DNA of 64,000 bases. It comes from Donghicola sp041224595. Its GTDB lineage: Bacteria > Pseudomonadota > Alphaproteobacteria > Rhodobacterales > Rhodobacteraceae. The notes below the pieces were generated by a model. The model searched no databases, had not been told where the DNA came from, and saw only the letters and a list, made by a program, of their open reading frames with translations. The first letter of the stretch is position 1. Each line of letters starts with the position of its first letter. The stretch covers positions 51,978 to 115,977 of the forward strand of contig NZ_JBGFGN010000116.1 in NCBI RefSeq assembly GCF_041224595.1, read 5' to 3'. The translations under genes and the position numbers were made by a program. This document shows, piece after piece, positions 1 through 8,870 of the stretch.

Positions 1-722
1 ATGGCACGAGCTGGGAAAGCGAAGCATGGACCGGGGCGCTGTCCGGCCGCTATGCCTTCTCGAACGATCTCGCGGTGTTCGGCTCTGTGGCCTACAACGA
101 AAACCTGCCCATTCTTGATGACCTGCGGAACGAGGACAACATCGAGCAGTCAGAAAAGGGTGTGACCCAAGAAGTCGGCCTGTCCTTCGACCGGATGGAT
201 GCCTTTGCGGGCGGTGATACGCTTCGGTTCAAACTCACAGCATTCCAGACACGGATCTGGGACGGGACAACCTATTCAGGCATCGAAAAAGTGGACCTGA
301 GCGGCGTCGAGTTTGAAGCATCGTATGCCCACCCTGCCTTCTACGCGGACTTCAACGCGGCCATGACCCGCGGCACGATCAACAGCACCGACGATAACTT
401 CAACTATGCGCCTGCGGATACGGCGCAGTTGACTTTGGGCAAGCGGCTGTTTGACGACCAACTGGACCTGAGCTTCGAGGCAAAGCACGCTTGGGGCAAT
501 GACCGGACCAGCGGCACCAGCGGCGCGGTTGCGCCTTCTGACGACTGGACGACCTATGGGGTCGCGGCGGCCTACACCCCCAATCGCGGGGCGCTGGAGG
601 GCTTTGAATTCCGTGCCTCGGTCGAGAACCTGACGGACGAGGCCTATCGCCCCTATCTGACCGACGCGTCCAGCTACGCCACAGGGCGGAATCTGAAGCT
701 GTCGATCGCCAAGACCTTTTGA
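1..722 (+). CDS. hmuR: TonB-dependent haem receptor, C-terminal part
   Basis: The reading frame is open from base 3, so the gene begins before the window; about 239 C-terminal residues are present. They look like the last strands of an outer-membrane beta-barrel: alternating aromatic/polar strands, a conserved region reading ENLTDEAYRPYL, and a terminal phenylalanine (IAKTF) as in most outer-membrane barrels. Its role would be energised import of haem across the outer membrane. Haem specificity is inferred from the hmuSTUV genes that follow on the same strand; the plug and TonB box are outside the window. The first in-frame ATG is at 75, but it is internal. Confidence 0.85.
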   Translation, partial: GTSWESEAWTGALSGRYAFSNDLAVFGSVAYNENLPILDDLRNEDNIEQSEKGVTQEVGLSFDRMDAFAGGDTLRFKLTAFQTRIWDGTTYSGIEKVDLSGVEFEASYAHPAFYADFNAAMTRGTINSTDDNFNYAPADTAQLTLGKRLFDDQLDLSFEAKHAWGNDRTSGTSGAVAPSDDWTTYGVAAAYTPNRGALEGFEFRASVENLTDEAYRPYLTDASSYATGRNLKLSIAKTF

Positions 723-791
723 TCGACCAGAACCGGCCCGCGATTACACGTGGGCCGGTCACAGTTGTGTTTCCATCAAGGACGAATTGCT

Positions 792-1847
792 ATGACCAAA
801 CCCGATCCTTCTGCGATCCGCGCTGCGCGCGCCGAAACCCCGAACGCCAGAGATCGCGACTTTGCCGAGTCTCTGGGCATCTCCGAGGCAGAGCTTGTGG
901 CCGCCCATGTGGGCCACGGGGTGACACGCATCTCGGCGAACCCTGACGATCTGATGCCCCAAATCTCGCGGCTCGGAGAGGTGATGGCCCTGACCCGCAA
1001 TGCCTCTGCGGTCCACGAACGGGTTGGCACCTATGGCGAATATCGCGCCGGTCCCCATGCTTCGATGGTATTGGGAGACGAAATCGACCTGCGGATATTC
1101 CCGCGGCATTGGGTTTATGGATTTGCCATCGATCAAGAGACAGACAAAGGACGCCGCCGGAGTTTGCAGGTGTTCGATGCTGCGGGGGACGCGGTCCACA
1201 AGGTGTTCCTGCGAGAGACGTCGGAACTGTCAGAATGGATCGACGTGGTCGGGTCTTTGATGATTGATGATCCGGCGCAAACGCTGGATGTGGCAGAGCG
1301 CGCGCCTGTTGAACCCGCAAAGACCAATCCCGCCAAGTCGGACATCCTGCTCGATGAATGGGCCAAGCTGACCGACACGCATCAGTTCCTGCGCCTGACC
1401 TCGAAGTTGGGAATGAACCGGCTCGGGGCCTATCGCATGGCCTCTGGGGGCCGTTGGGTGCGTCCTTTGGCCATTGATGCCACCGACCGCTTGATCGAGA
1501 CCGTCAGCGCGGCGGGGGCAGAGACGATCCTGTTTGTCGGCAATCAGGGGAACATCCAGATCCACTGGGGCGGACTCGAAACTGTCAAGGCGATGGGCCC
1601 TTGGATGAATGTCCTCGATCCGCGCTTCAACTTGCATCTGCGCAGTGACCACGTGGCCGAGGTCTATGCGATCGAGAAGCCGACCAAACGCGGACCCGCG
1701 ATCAGCGTCGAAGCCTTTGACGCCGAGGGCGCGCTGATCCTACAGGTGTTCGGCCGCAAGACCGACAGCGATCCCCATGGTCAGAAATGGGCCGAGCTTG
1801 TGTCCGCCCTGCCCACTTTGTCCGAGGTCGCACAATGCGCGGTTTAA
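792..1847 (+). CDS. hmuS: Haemin-degrading factor HmuS/HemS
   Basis: The protein has 351 residues, the usual HemS/HmuS length, and shows the two tandem HemS-type halves (about residues 20-170 and 190-345), each with a 'WMNVLDPRFNLHL'- or 'MVLGDEIDLRIF'-like strand block. The family binds haem in the cytoplasm and degrades or transfers it. I chose the ATG at 792 because an AAGGA sits 9 bases ahead; an in-frame start at 750 would add 14 residues with no support. It follows the haem receptor, and its end overlaps hmuT by 13 bases, implying one operon. Confidence 0.9.
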   Translation: MTKPDPSAIRAARAETPNARDRDFAESLGISEAELVAAHVGHGVTRISANPDDLMPQISRLGEVMALTRNASAVHERVGTYGEYRAGPHASMVLGDEIDLRIFPRHWVYGFAIDQETDKGRRRSLQVFDAAGDAVHKVFLRETSELSEWIDVVGSLMIDDPAQTLDVAERAPVEPAKTNPAKSDILLDEWAKLTDTHQFLRLTSKLGMNRLGAYRMASGGRWVRPLAIDATDRLIETVSAAGAETILFVGNQGNIQIHWGGLETVKAMGPWMNVLDPRFNLHLRSDHVAEVYAIEKPTKRGPAISVEAFDAEGALILQVFGRKTDSDPHGQKWAELVSALPTLSEVAQCAV

Positions 1848-2698
1848 CACTCTCTGCCATTCTGCTGTGCGGGGCAGCGTCTCTTGGCATGACAGGCAGC
1901 AGTGTCTGTGCTCAGGATGCTGTGGTTTCTGTTGGCGGTCCGATCACTGAAATTATCTTTGCCCTTGAAGAACAGGACAGACTGATCGCCCGCGATACGA
2001 CCTCGGTCTATCCGCCCGAGGCCCTTGGGCTTCCCGATGTTGGCTACATGCGGCGTCTGTCTGCCGAGGGTGTGCTGTCTGTCGGGCCGGACATGATTAT
2101 CGCGCGGGACACCTCTGGCCCGCCCGAAGTGCTGGAGCAGCTTCAAGCCGCGAGCATCCCCGTGGTTCTGGTGCACGATGCCTTTGACCCAGATGCCATC
2201 CTGTCCGCGATCGACACGGTGGGTGCTGCGCTGGACGTGCCGGCCAAGGCGGCAGAACTGTCGGCCACCGTTCAGGCCGATCTTGACGCGCTGGCCGAAA
2301 GACGGGCCGAAATCACCGAGAAGAAGCGCGTGATCTTTGTCCTGTCTGCCGATGCGGGGCGTTTGAATGTCGCGGGTCGGGGCACGGGTGCGGATGGGTT
2401 GATCACTATGGCGGGCGGCATCAATGCCGTGGCTGATGGGTTCGACGGCTACAAGCTGATGAACAACGAAGCCCTTCTGACCGCCAACCCCGACGTGGTG
2501 CTGATGCTCGCGCCGCGACCGGGAACGGATCATTCGCTGACGCCTGCGGACCTGCAGACCCATCCCGGTCTTTTGCCGACTGCCGCTGGTGCGGCTTCAG
2601 CGATCAGACAAGTGCCCGCTGCGGCCTTGGGATTTGGTCCGCGCACTCCGGCGCTTGCTCTCGCTCTCCTAGAGGACATGTATGGCGGGGCGCAGTAA
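1835..2698 (+). CDS. hmuT: Periplasmic haem-binding protein of ABC importer
   Basis: This 287-residue protein starts with a signal peptide (hydrophobic LTLSAILLCGAASLGM, cleavage near VCA-QD), followed by a class III substrate-binding fold like BtuF/HmuT. The VGGPITEIIFAL start strand and the RRLSAEGVLS segment are typical of haem-binding HmuT. It should capture haem in the periplasm and pass it to HmuUV. The chosen ATG at 1835 overlaps the end of hmuS; an in-frame start at 1787 would place the signal peptide internally. The gene overlaps hmuU by 17 bases. Confidence 0.9.
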   Translation: MRGLTLSAILLCGAASLGMTGSSVCAQDAVVSVGGPITEIIFALEEQDRLIARDTTSVYPPEALGLPDVGYMRRLSAEGVLSVGPDMIIARDTSGPPEVLEQLQAASIPVVLVHDAFDPDAILSAIDTVGAALDVPAKAAELSATVQADLDALAERRAEITEKKRVIFVLSADAGRLNVAGRGTGADGLITMAGGINAVADGFDGYKLMNNEALLTANPDVVLMLAPRPGTDHSLTPADLQTHPGLLPTAAGAASAIRQVPAAALGFGPRTPALALALLEDMYGGAQ

Positions 2699-3803
2699 GA
2701 TGGTGGCCCTCGACCGTTCCGAGCGCGGCCGTTGGGGCATTGCGCAGACCACGAGAGCGCTGTTTTCGGCGGGGGATCGCAGGGCTGTCGCGCTGCTCCT
2801 CCGTTTGATCTTGGCCGCTGCGTTGATCGTGACTATGGCGCTTTCGCTGGGATGGGGGGCCGCAGACGAGGTCGCGGTCATCCCCGCACTCCTTGGTAAA
2901 TTTGGATGGTCCGAGGCCAGTCTGCGTGACACCGTGATTATCTGGGACATCCGTATGCCCAGAGTTCTGACCGCGACGCTGGTTGGCGCGGCACTGGCCG
3001 TATCAGGGGCGGTGATGCAGGGGCTGTTCCGCAACCCTCTTGCGGATCCGGGCCTGATCGGTGTCAGCGCCGGTGCGGGCTTGGGCGCGGTCGTCGCGAT
3101 CGTGCTTGGCGGTGTCTTGCCTGCCGCGATCGCGGGGTTCTTTGGGCGGTGGCTCGTTCCTGCATTCGCCTTCTTGGGGGGATGGGGGGCGACCCTTTTG
3201 CTGTTTGCTCTGGCGACCCGTGGGGGCCGCACTTCGGTGGCGACCATGTTGCTGGCCGGGATCGCTTTGGGGGCGCTGACCGGCGCTTTGACCGGGATCG
3301 TCGTTTACTACGCAACCGATGACCAACTGCGCGATCTGACGTTCTGGAGCATGGGGTCCGTCGCAGGGGCGAGTTGGCAGCAGCTGTTCGTCGCTGCGCC
3401 GATGATGCTTGGGGCCTTGTGCGCCGCCCCATTCCTTGCGCGGGCGCTGAATGCCATGGCGCTCGGAGAAGCGGCGGCCCTGCATTTGGGGATCGACACC
3501 CAAGCCACCAAACGCATCGCCATTCTGACCGTCGCCGGAGCGACAGGCGCTTCGGTCGCGATTACGGGCGGGATTGGGTTTGTCGGGATCGTGGTGCCGC
3601 ATCTTCTGCGCTTGGTTCAGGGGCCTGACCATCGGGGGCTGTTTGTGAATGCGGCGCTCTTGGGGGCGATCCTGCTGCTTTGGGCTGACATGCTGGCCCG
3701 TACATTTATCGCGCCCGCAGAGCTGCCGATCGGGATTGTGACTGCGGCCCTTGGTGGCCCGTTCTTTATGTCGGTGCTGATGCGCAACCGGCATCTGTTA
3801 TAA
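2682..3803 (+). CDS. hmuU: Haem ABC transporter permease (FecCD family)
   Basis: The 373-residue polytopic inner-membrane protein has about nine or ten hydrophobic segments after a roughly 40-residue cytoplasmic N-terminus. FecCD family signatures are visible: WDIRMPRVLTATLVGAALA, QGLFRNPLADPGLIGVSAGA, and the loop that contacts the ATPase, GGIGFVGIVVPHLLR. It would form the homodimeric haem channel. The ATG at 2682 overlaps hmuT and has a purine-rich AGAGGA just upstream; an alternative ATG lies at 2700. Confidence 0.92.
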   Translation: MAGRSKMVALDRSERGRWGIAQTTRALFSAGDRRAVALLLRLILAAALIVTMALSLGWGAADEVAVIPALLGKFGWSEASLRDTVIIWDIRMPRVLTATLVGAALAVSGAVMQGLFRNPLADPGLIGVSAGAGLGAVVAIVLGGVLPAAIAGFFGRWLVPAFAFLGGWGATLLLFALATRGGRTSVATMLLAGIALGALTGALTGIVVYYATDDQLRDLTFWSMGSVAGASWQQLFVAAPMMLGALCAAPFLARALNAMALGEAAALHLGIDTQATKRIAILTVAGATGASVAITGGIGFVGIVVPHLLRLVQGPDHRGLFVNAALLGAILLLWADMLARTFIAPAELPIGIVTAALGGPFFMSVLMRNRHLL

Positions 3804-3815
3804 GGAGTGGCCCTG

Positions 3816-4622
3816 ATGGACCTAAGAACCAAAGACCTTTCGCTGGATCTTGGTGGGCGGCGCATTCTAGAGGGCGTTTCCATTCAGGCGACGGCGGGCG
3901 AGGTCACTGCGATTGTCGGACCGAATGGCTCGGGCAAGACCTCTTTGCTCAAATGCTTGACCGGCGAATATCGGTATTCCGGCACGATCAGCCTGAATGG
4001 CGCGGATATAAACAGCTATGCTCCAGCGGAATTGGCGCTGTGGCGCGCGGTTTTGCCCCAAGCCATCGAGCTGTCATTCCCGTTCACCGTGCACGAAGTC
4101 GTCAGCTTGGCGCTGACCTCTGGTGTGGCGATGGACAAAGGTCGGGCCTCGGATGATTTGGTCCAACGGGCGCTAGAGCGCGTTGGACTTGGGGGTTATG
4201 CCCCTCGCCGCTATCAGACGCTCTCTGGGGGCGAACAACAAAGGGTGCAACTGGCGCGCGTGTTGCTTCAGGTCTGGGAGTCGACTCTCTACGATCTACC
4301 CCGCTGGCTTTTTCTGGATGAACCGGTCTCGGCGCTGGACATCGCCCATCAGTTGCTGGTGATTGACATCGCGCAGGACTTCGCACGCAAGGGCGGCGGG
4401 GTGATTGCCGTCATGCACGATCTCAACCTCACGTCGATGTTCGCGGATCAGGTGTTGCTGATGCAAGGGGGGCAGGTTGCGGCGTCAGGCGCGGCAGAAG
4501 AGGTTCTGGCCGATGAGCCGCTGTCCCGCGCCTATGGCTGCGCGGTGGTCACGCGACAAGCGCCGGCAACAGGAGCTTGGCTTTTGCCCCAAGTCGCGAA
4601 TGGTCGGGCTTTTGCCCCCTAA
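3816..4622 (+). CDS. hmuV: Haem ABC transporter ATPase
   Basis: This 268-residue ABC ATPase has all canonical motifs: Walker A GPNGSGKTS, signature LSGGEQQRVQLARVL, Walker B WLFLDEPVSALD, and an H-loop in VIAVMHDLNLT. It would power HmuU. The ATG at 3816 is preferred because AAGGAG lies 8 bases upstream; an in-frame GTG at 3807 overlaps that Shine-Dalgarno. It is the last gene of the haem operon and is followed by an AT-rich gap. Confidence 0.92.
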   Translation: MDLRTKDLSLDLGGRRILEGVSIQATAGEVTAIVGPNGSGKTSLLKCLTGEYRYSGTISLNGADINSYAPAELALWRAVLPQAIELSFPFTVHEVVSLALTSGVAMDKGRASDDLVQRALERVGLGGYAPRRYQTLSGGEQQRVQLARVLLQVWESTLYDLPRWLFLDEPVSALDIAHQLLVIDIAQDFARKGGGVIAVMHDLNLTSMFADQVLLMQGGQVAASGAAEEVLADEPLSRAYGCAVVTRQAPATGAWLLPQVANGRAFAP

Positions 4623-4760
4623 AGCTGTAGACAAGCGTAATTCACCTCTCTAATTTTATTTGCGCAATATTTGCTTATTTATTTGGTGTATTCTGGAAAT
4701 ATGTTTCCAGACTTTTTCAATTATAATTCATTTTATTTCGCAAATATAATTGAGGGTTAA
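4623..4760 (+). promoter_or_regulatory. AT-rich gap upstream of lipoprotein gene
   Basis: This gap is strikingly AT-rich compared with its neighbours and contains several TTGCxx/TATAAT-like stretches (for example TATAAT at 4722-4727) plus a purine-rich GAGGG just before the next ATG. It is probably the promoter of the lipoprotein gene. No regulator site can be named. Confidence 0.35.
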
Positions 4761-5966
4761 ATGAAATTTATAAAGAGCCTTGTTGGTTGCGCCGCAGCCA
4801 GCGTTCTGGCCGCGTGCGTCGCTGGTGCCGGAACAAACGAATATGGTGGCTACGATATCGTCGGAGGCATGGGGATTGTCGAATCTCCTTACGCTGAAGT
4901 GCGCGGCTGGAATGTTGTCTACGGATTTGACGGCAATCGGCCGGCCTATTGCGCGGCAGAAACAGGCACAGGCACGCTGCGTTGGCGCTTGGGTTATGAT
5001 GGCGGACAATGGCAACTGGCAATTCCCTCCTCACCTTCGGGGCCTAATTCTGACTGGTCAAGCAATTGGGAAGTCGATGGTGTTGCACGGCCCATCAGCG
5101 GTATCGCAACCGAGAATTGGACAATCGCATGGCTCGGGCTGGAAGAATTAGATCGCGTCCGTCAGGGCAATGTCATGATCATTGATATCGGGCGGGAGTC
5201 TGCAGAAAAACAACTCTATGGCACTGCTGCGGTCGTGACAAAGATCCTCGAATGCCAAGAGCGTTCGGGCGTGGAATGGACGGATCCCGATCTTGCCCCG
5301 CAAGCGGCTATTGAACCCGTTTCGGAGTGCCCTGACGAAGGGCCCCGTTTCGCGGGCTCTGGGGTATGTCAGGGACGTGCGGTGAATTACCTGTCGCGCT
5401 ATCCCGAGGAACCGCCTTTTGCGCTGCCGGGTCAATCCTGTCGATGGGTTCTGCGAGAAGCTGCCCTGCCCGGTGGGGATCGGTTTTTGCTTTATTTTGC
5501 GGCCCAATGCGACCAGAAGACCGCTAAATTGGATGTCTCGGCAAGCAACCGTTTTGCAGAGCTGACCGTCTCTGAAAGCGCGTATGACATCCCGCCACGG
5601 GTTTTGGCCGAGATCTACGCAAGCCATGGCAAAGGCGCGAGCGGCATCCTTCAGCGTGCAAAAGAGTGGTCGCAAACCCCTGCAGAAATGTCAGGGTGTT
5701 TTGTTGTCCAAACGGGAACAGACCCAGTGCAATATCAGGTGGACAATGTATCCCCCGCCCAATCCAAAGCGATGATGAACGACGGACCGCGGGGGGCGTG
5801 CGGACCGCGCGGACTGGACCAGGATTCACCGAGCTTCTGGACAGTGATTGGCGACGAGTTGTGGTATCTGACACCCTCTCACGAGGCCTACAAAGACATT
5901 CACGTGCCCTCTCTTACAGTCCTGACACAGGACGGATCTGGCGGCTACGTGGCTAGCGGCTACTAA
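4761..5966 (+). CDS. Unrecognised secreted lipoprotein
   Basis: The protein has 401 residues. The N-terminus (MKFIKSLVGCAAASVLAAC) is a classical lipoprotein signal peptide with lipobox LAAC, giving a lipidated Cys at residue 19, so the protein should be anchored in a membrane on the periplasmic side. The mature part is soluble, rich in Trp, Gly and Pro, and has about ten further cysteines (for example CSDE-like ECPDEGPRF and GSGVCQGRAV segments), suggesting disulphides. I recognise no family. It stands alone between AT-rich gaps, with a GC-rich hairpin just after its stop, so it is probably monocistronic. The AT-rich flanks hint at acquisition by transfer. Confidence 0.75.
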   Translation: MKFIKSLVGCAAASVLAACVAGAGTNEYGGYDIVGGMGIVESPYAEVRGWNVVYGFDGNRPAYCAAETGTGTLRWRLGYDGGQWQLAIPSSPSGPNSDWSSNWEVDGVARPISGIATENWTIAWLGLEELDRVRQGNVMIIDIGRESAEKQLYGTAAVVTKILECQERSGVEWTDPDLAPQAAIEPVSECPDEGPRFAGSGVCQGRAVNYLSRYPEEPPFALPGQSCRWVLREAALPGGDRFLLYFAAQCDQKTAKLDVSASNRFAELTVSESAYDIPPRVLAEIYASHGKGASGILQRAKEWSQTPAEMSGCFVVQTGTDPVQYQVDNVSPAQSKAMMNDGPRGACGPRGLDQDSPSFWTVIGDELWYLTPSHEAYKDIHVPSLTVLTQDGSGGYVASGY

Positions 5967-5975
5967 TACGCTGGT

Positions 5976-6007
5976 CCTTGGGCGGCGGGATGCGTCGCCG
6001 CCCAAGG
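5976..6007 (+). terminator. GC-rich hairpin after lipoprotein gene
   Basis: A perfect 12-base-pair stem (CCTTGGGCGGCG pairing with CGCCGCCCAAGG, 8-base loop) starts 9 bases after the stop codon. There is no U-tract, so it may be a weak or Rho-assisted terminator or an mRNA-stabilising element. A second 7-bp hairpin (6053-6073) follows. Confidence 0.5.
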
Positions 6008-6213
6008 CATGACCGGATTCATCCGAAACGGGCCCCAGAGGATCGCGTTTTTGCCCCGCTCGTTTGGCGGGGCTGTGTGTTCTGGGTGCTGCGAAGGCCG
6101 CTCAGGGGTTAATCAAGACAGTGAAAACTTTGTCTTATGAGATAAATTTTCTAACACTTTCGGGGAAATTTATATATGCTTTGGACGTAGTACCATTAGT
6201 ATAGGTTAAGTCT

Positions 6214-7290
6214 TTGCATCCATACGCATCACTTCCGAAGACCGCTTTTTGGCGCACTGGTGTCGCCGAGACTGGTCTTTACGGGCTTTCTGATCTTTGG
6301 AAAAGCCCATGGACACTCCCACAGGACGTACAATTCGCGACCTATGGTTCTTGTTTCGCACAGCACATATCGCGCGCGCTCAAAGAGCGAAAGATCGGCT
6401 GGATCAACGGCGAGCCTGCGCCGCTCGGAACACCGGAAACGTTGTCCAAAGCATTTAATTATGGTGTTTTTTCCGCGCGCACTGCGAATATCTACACGGC
6501 CGCACAACTGCGGTTGCTGCTACAAATGGCTGTTGGCGATGTGCCGGTTCACGAACCGGAACTCTGGGAAGAGACCGCAGGGGGATATCGCGACAGTCTG
6601 CGCCCGCTGATTGAACCGACCCCTTTTCGGACAGAAGATGATGCCGTCCTGTCGCGGTCCGCGATGGTGCGGGGCCTTCGGAAATCTGTAGAAAATTCTG
6701 ACGTGTTCGTCTTTACACTAGGACTTACCGAAGGCTGGGAGAGCGCGTCGGGGCAACCTTATGCTGCGTGCCCCGGAACGATTGGCGGCACCTTTGATCC
6801 ACAGACGCATCGCTTCGTGAATTATCGCGGGGCAGCCATTCGCGAGGCATTGGACGACGCGCTCGCGTTGCTGAAGCGTCTGAACCCGAATATCCATCTT
6901 CTATTGACGGTGAGTCCCGTCCCTCTGACCGCGACGGCCAGCCAGCAGCATGTTCTGGTGGCCACGACCCGTTCAAAGTCAGTTCTGCGGGGCGTGGCAG
7001 GCGAAATCGCCGAAGACTATGCCGAAGTCGACTATTTCCCGTCCTACGAGATCATTACCGGCGCGCCGACCCGATCCAGCTTTTTTGCGCCGAACATGCG
7101 ATCGGTCGAATTGGCAGGGGTCGAACTGGTCATGCGGCACTTCTTTCAGGGGCTCGATCTGACAGGGCCGGCCCGTCATGGCGACGCGATCGCCGAAGCA
7201 AGGCAAGCGGACGCAGCGCTGGCCGAGTCGATGGATGCAGAAGCTTTGGTCTGCGAAGAAGCCATACTGGAGAGCTACAATGCGGCCTGA
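6214..7290 (+). CDS. GSCFA domain protein
   Basis: The 358-residue protein carries the GSCFA signature near its N-terminus (ATYGSCFAQHISRAL), followed by FTLGLTEGWES and LLTVSPVPLTAT blocks typical of the family, which is related to SGNH/GDSL esterases. The family is poorly characterised and often sits with surface-polysaccharide genes. No signal peptide is seen. The only in-frame start that includes the domain is a TTG at 6214, with a stop three codons upstream and a weak AGGTTAAG ahead. It overlaps the next gene by 11 bases, suggesting translational coupling. Confidence 0.8.
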   Translation: MHPYASLPKTAFWRTGVAETGLYGLSDLWKSPWTLPQDVQFATYGSCFAQHISRALKERKIGWINGEPAPLGTPETLSKAFNYGVFSARTANIYTAAQLRLLLQMAVGDVPVHEPELWEETAGGYRDSLRPLIEPTPFRTEDDAVLSRSAMVRGLRKSVENSDVFVFTLGLTEGWESASGQPYAACPGTIGGTFDPQTHRFVNYRGAAIREALDDALALLKRLNPNIHLLLTVSPVPLTATASQQHVLVATTRSKSVLRGVAGEIAEDYAEVDYFPSYEIITGAPTRSSFFAPNMRSVELAGVELVMRHFFQGLDLTGPARHGDAIAEARQADAALAESMDAEALVCEEAILESYNAA

Positions 7291-7957
7291 TCTTATTATC
7301 GTTGGCGACAGCCACTGCGGGGCTCTTCACAGTGCCGCACGCGCGGCGGGAATTCAGTCAGAGATGTTCTTTCTGTCAGGCAACCACTGGCATGAAAACC
7401 AGATGCGCCCGCACAAGCGATGGGGCCTGATGTCCCAGAACCGAAGACCGATCAATCGCACGATATCCAATTTCTGCGAGACAATTGGTGGCTCGATCTT
7501 TTCGGATCAGACCCCTGTGCTGGCCAGCATCGGCTATCATCTGGGCCGCATGGTGCCCCCCTTCACGCGCGATGGGCACACAAGCTCGATTGATCAAGCC
7601 ATTGACTCGGACGATGCATTGTATGTCTCGAACGCCTTTGTGGATGCGTTCATCGAAGCCAAGCGCGGGCAGTTGCTTAACCTGTTGCGTTGGGCGGATC
7701 GACGCTGCGACCTGACCGTGATAGCGCCGCCCATCATCCATCACAGTCCTGAAACTGTCCAATTCCGCGACCGGATCACGGCCAAGTTGCGAGATGACGG
7801 GATACAGGTCTTTGACGCATTCGAAGGGGCAGAGTGGACCGACCCAGAGCTGCCGGCCGACCTGCGTGCCGAAGATGGCGTGCACGGGAACATCGACTAC
7901 GGTGCCGTTGTTTTGCGCCGTTTGGCGGCCGAGCAAGGGTTGCAACTGGCCGCCTGA
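7280..7957 (+). CDS. SGNH/GDSL-like hydrolase
   Basis: The 225-residue protein begins with a block I-like GDSHCG (nucleophile Ser at residue 11) and ends with DGVHGNIDYG, resembling the block V Asp-x-x-His pair. An APPIIHH segment lies between. These are the hallmarks of the SGNH hydrolase fold, although family blocks II and III are not obvious. It overlaps the GSCFA gene, so the two probably act together, perhaps in modifying an acylated glycan; that function is inference only. The ATG at 7280 is chosen because the homologous fold starts immediately after it. Confidence 0.7.
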   Translation: MRPDLIIVGDSHCGALHSAARAAGIQSEMFFLSGNHWHENQMRPHKRWGLMSQNRRPINRTISNFCETIGGSIFSDQTPVLASIGYHLGRMVPPFTRDGHTSSIDQAIDSDDALYVSNAFVDAFIEAKRGQLLNLLRWADRRCDLTVIAPPIIHHSPETVQFRDRITAKLRDDGIQVFDAFEGAEWTDPELPADLRAEDGVHGNIDYGAVVLRRLAAEQGLQLAA

Positions 7958-8019
7958 GTATTGCGAATATGCTGTGGCATCCTTGGATGCCTGTAGCGCT
8001 CTGCTGGCCACTGATGTGT

Positions 8020-8271
8020 TTACGGATTGGGGCTGTCCGACCGATAGCCCCTTTTCTCTTTCGCTGCGCGCAGTGCTTGGTAGGTGGTTTTCGCGTCAGA
8101 CAGGTGATCATAGGTTTGGAACATGGTTTGACCGTGTGTCCCGATCCGCCCCCATGTGCGCACCAGCGTGATCTCTCCAAACAGGGTGCGTTCGAGCGAG
8201 AGCCGGTAGAAGCGACGCATATTCTGGCTGGGATCTATATGCGTCATTCGAAGAGGCGGTGGCAAATCCAT
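8020..8271 (-). CDS. Small stand-alone WGR domain protein
   Basis: Nearly the whole 83-residue protein is one WGR domain: RRFYRLSLERTLFGEITLVRTWGRIGTHGQ contains the Trp-Gly-Arg core, followed by a helix (DAKTTYQALRAAKEKRGY). WGR domains occur in PARPs and MolR-like proteins and are thought to bind nucleic acid ends; stand-alone bacterial versions have no firm role. The start is uncertain: a TTG at 8307 and ATGs at 8271, 8247 and 8220 are all in frame, and none has a clear Shine-Dalgarno. Confidence 0.75.
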   Translation of the reverse strand: MDLPPPLRMTHIDPSQNMRRFYRLSLERTLFGEITLVRTWGRIGTHGQTMFQTYDHLSDAKTTYQALRAAKEKRGYRSDSPNP

Positions 8272-8406
8272 AGGGAAAATATGCGCCCCGCAGTGCGTTC
8301 CGTCCAATTCTTTTTCGGAATCTGATCGCGCCGACGGATTCGACTGTGTGATCTAATGACCTGCGGCCTTATTTCAGGGGCCACAGATCATCGGACTTAA
8401 TGGGGC

Positions 8407-8859
8407 TTATTGGATGGTGATCTCGACCCGCTGGGTCTCACCTGTGCTGCCGGGGATCTTCATATAGTAAGAGCCCGGTTTCAGGGCGATAAACCCGATT
8501 TCCATTTCTCCGGCTTCGTCGAACTCGATCGAGTCCAGCCCCAGAGGACGGATTTCCAGCCCTTCGACCACGATTTCGTCAATCCAGATGGCACGGAAGA
8601 ATTCGGGACCGACCAGAGCCAATTCCTGACTGCCATCCCCTTGAATTTCAAACTCGTAGTAGCTGCCGGACTCCAGCACCCAAGGTGCCTGCGTCAGTGG
8701 TGTGCCGGCGCTCAGCTGGATCGGCTCCAGATCATGTTTGTTGCTGGCCGACAGCAAACCCGCCATGCCGAACGAAACCTCATCGTCGTCGTCATCATCC
8801 GCCATTGCAGCACATGGCAGCATCGCGGCAACCGCCAGCATCGTGATGAACTTTTTCAT
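8407..8859 (-). CDS. Small secreted beta-rich protein of PQQ cluster
   Basis: The 150-residue protein has a cleavable signal peptide (KKFITMLAVAAMLPCAAMA) followed directly by six aspartates and a Glu. The rest looks like an all-beta domain with a cupredoxin-like pattern (LESGSYYEFEIQ near the middle, LKPGSYYMKIPG at the end) but no obvious Cys/His/Met copper site. It lies 11 bases after the beta-propeller gene and is probably its periplasmic partner. Function unknown. ATG 8859 is chosen because AGAGAG precedes it and the signal peptide begins there. Confidence 0.7.
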   Translation of the reverse strand: MKKFITMLAVAAMLPCAAMADDDDDDEVSFGMAGLLSASNKHDLEPIQLSAGTPLTQAPWVLESGSYYEFEIQGDGSQELALVGPEFFRAIWIDEIVVEGLEIRPLGLDSIEFDEAGEMEIGFIALKPGSYYMKIPGSTGETQRVEITIQ

Positions 8860-8870
8860 GTCTCTCTCCC

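Noticed and set aside
8308..8406. Possible small RNA or terminator between the WGR and secreted-protein genes
   Set aside because: Only weak pairing is visible and there is no T-tract, so no feature can be supported.
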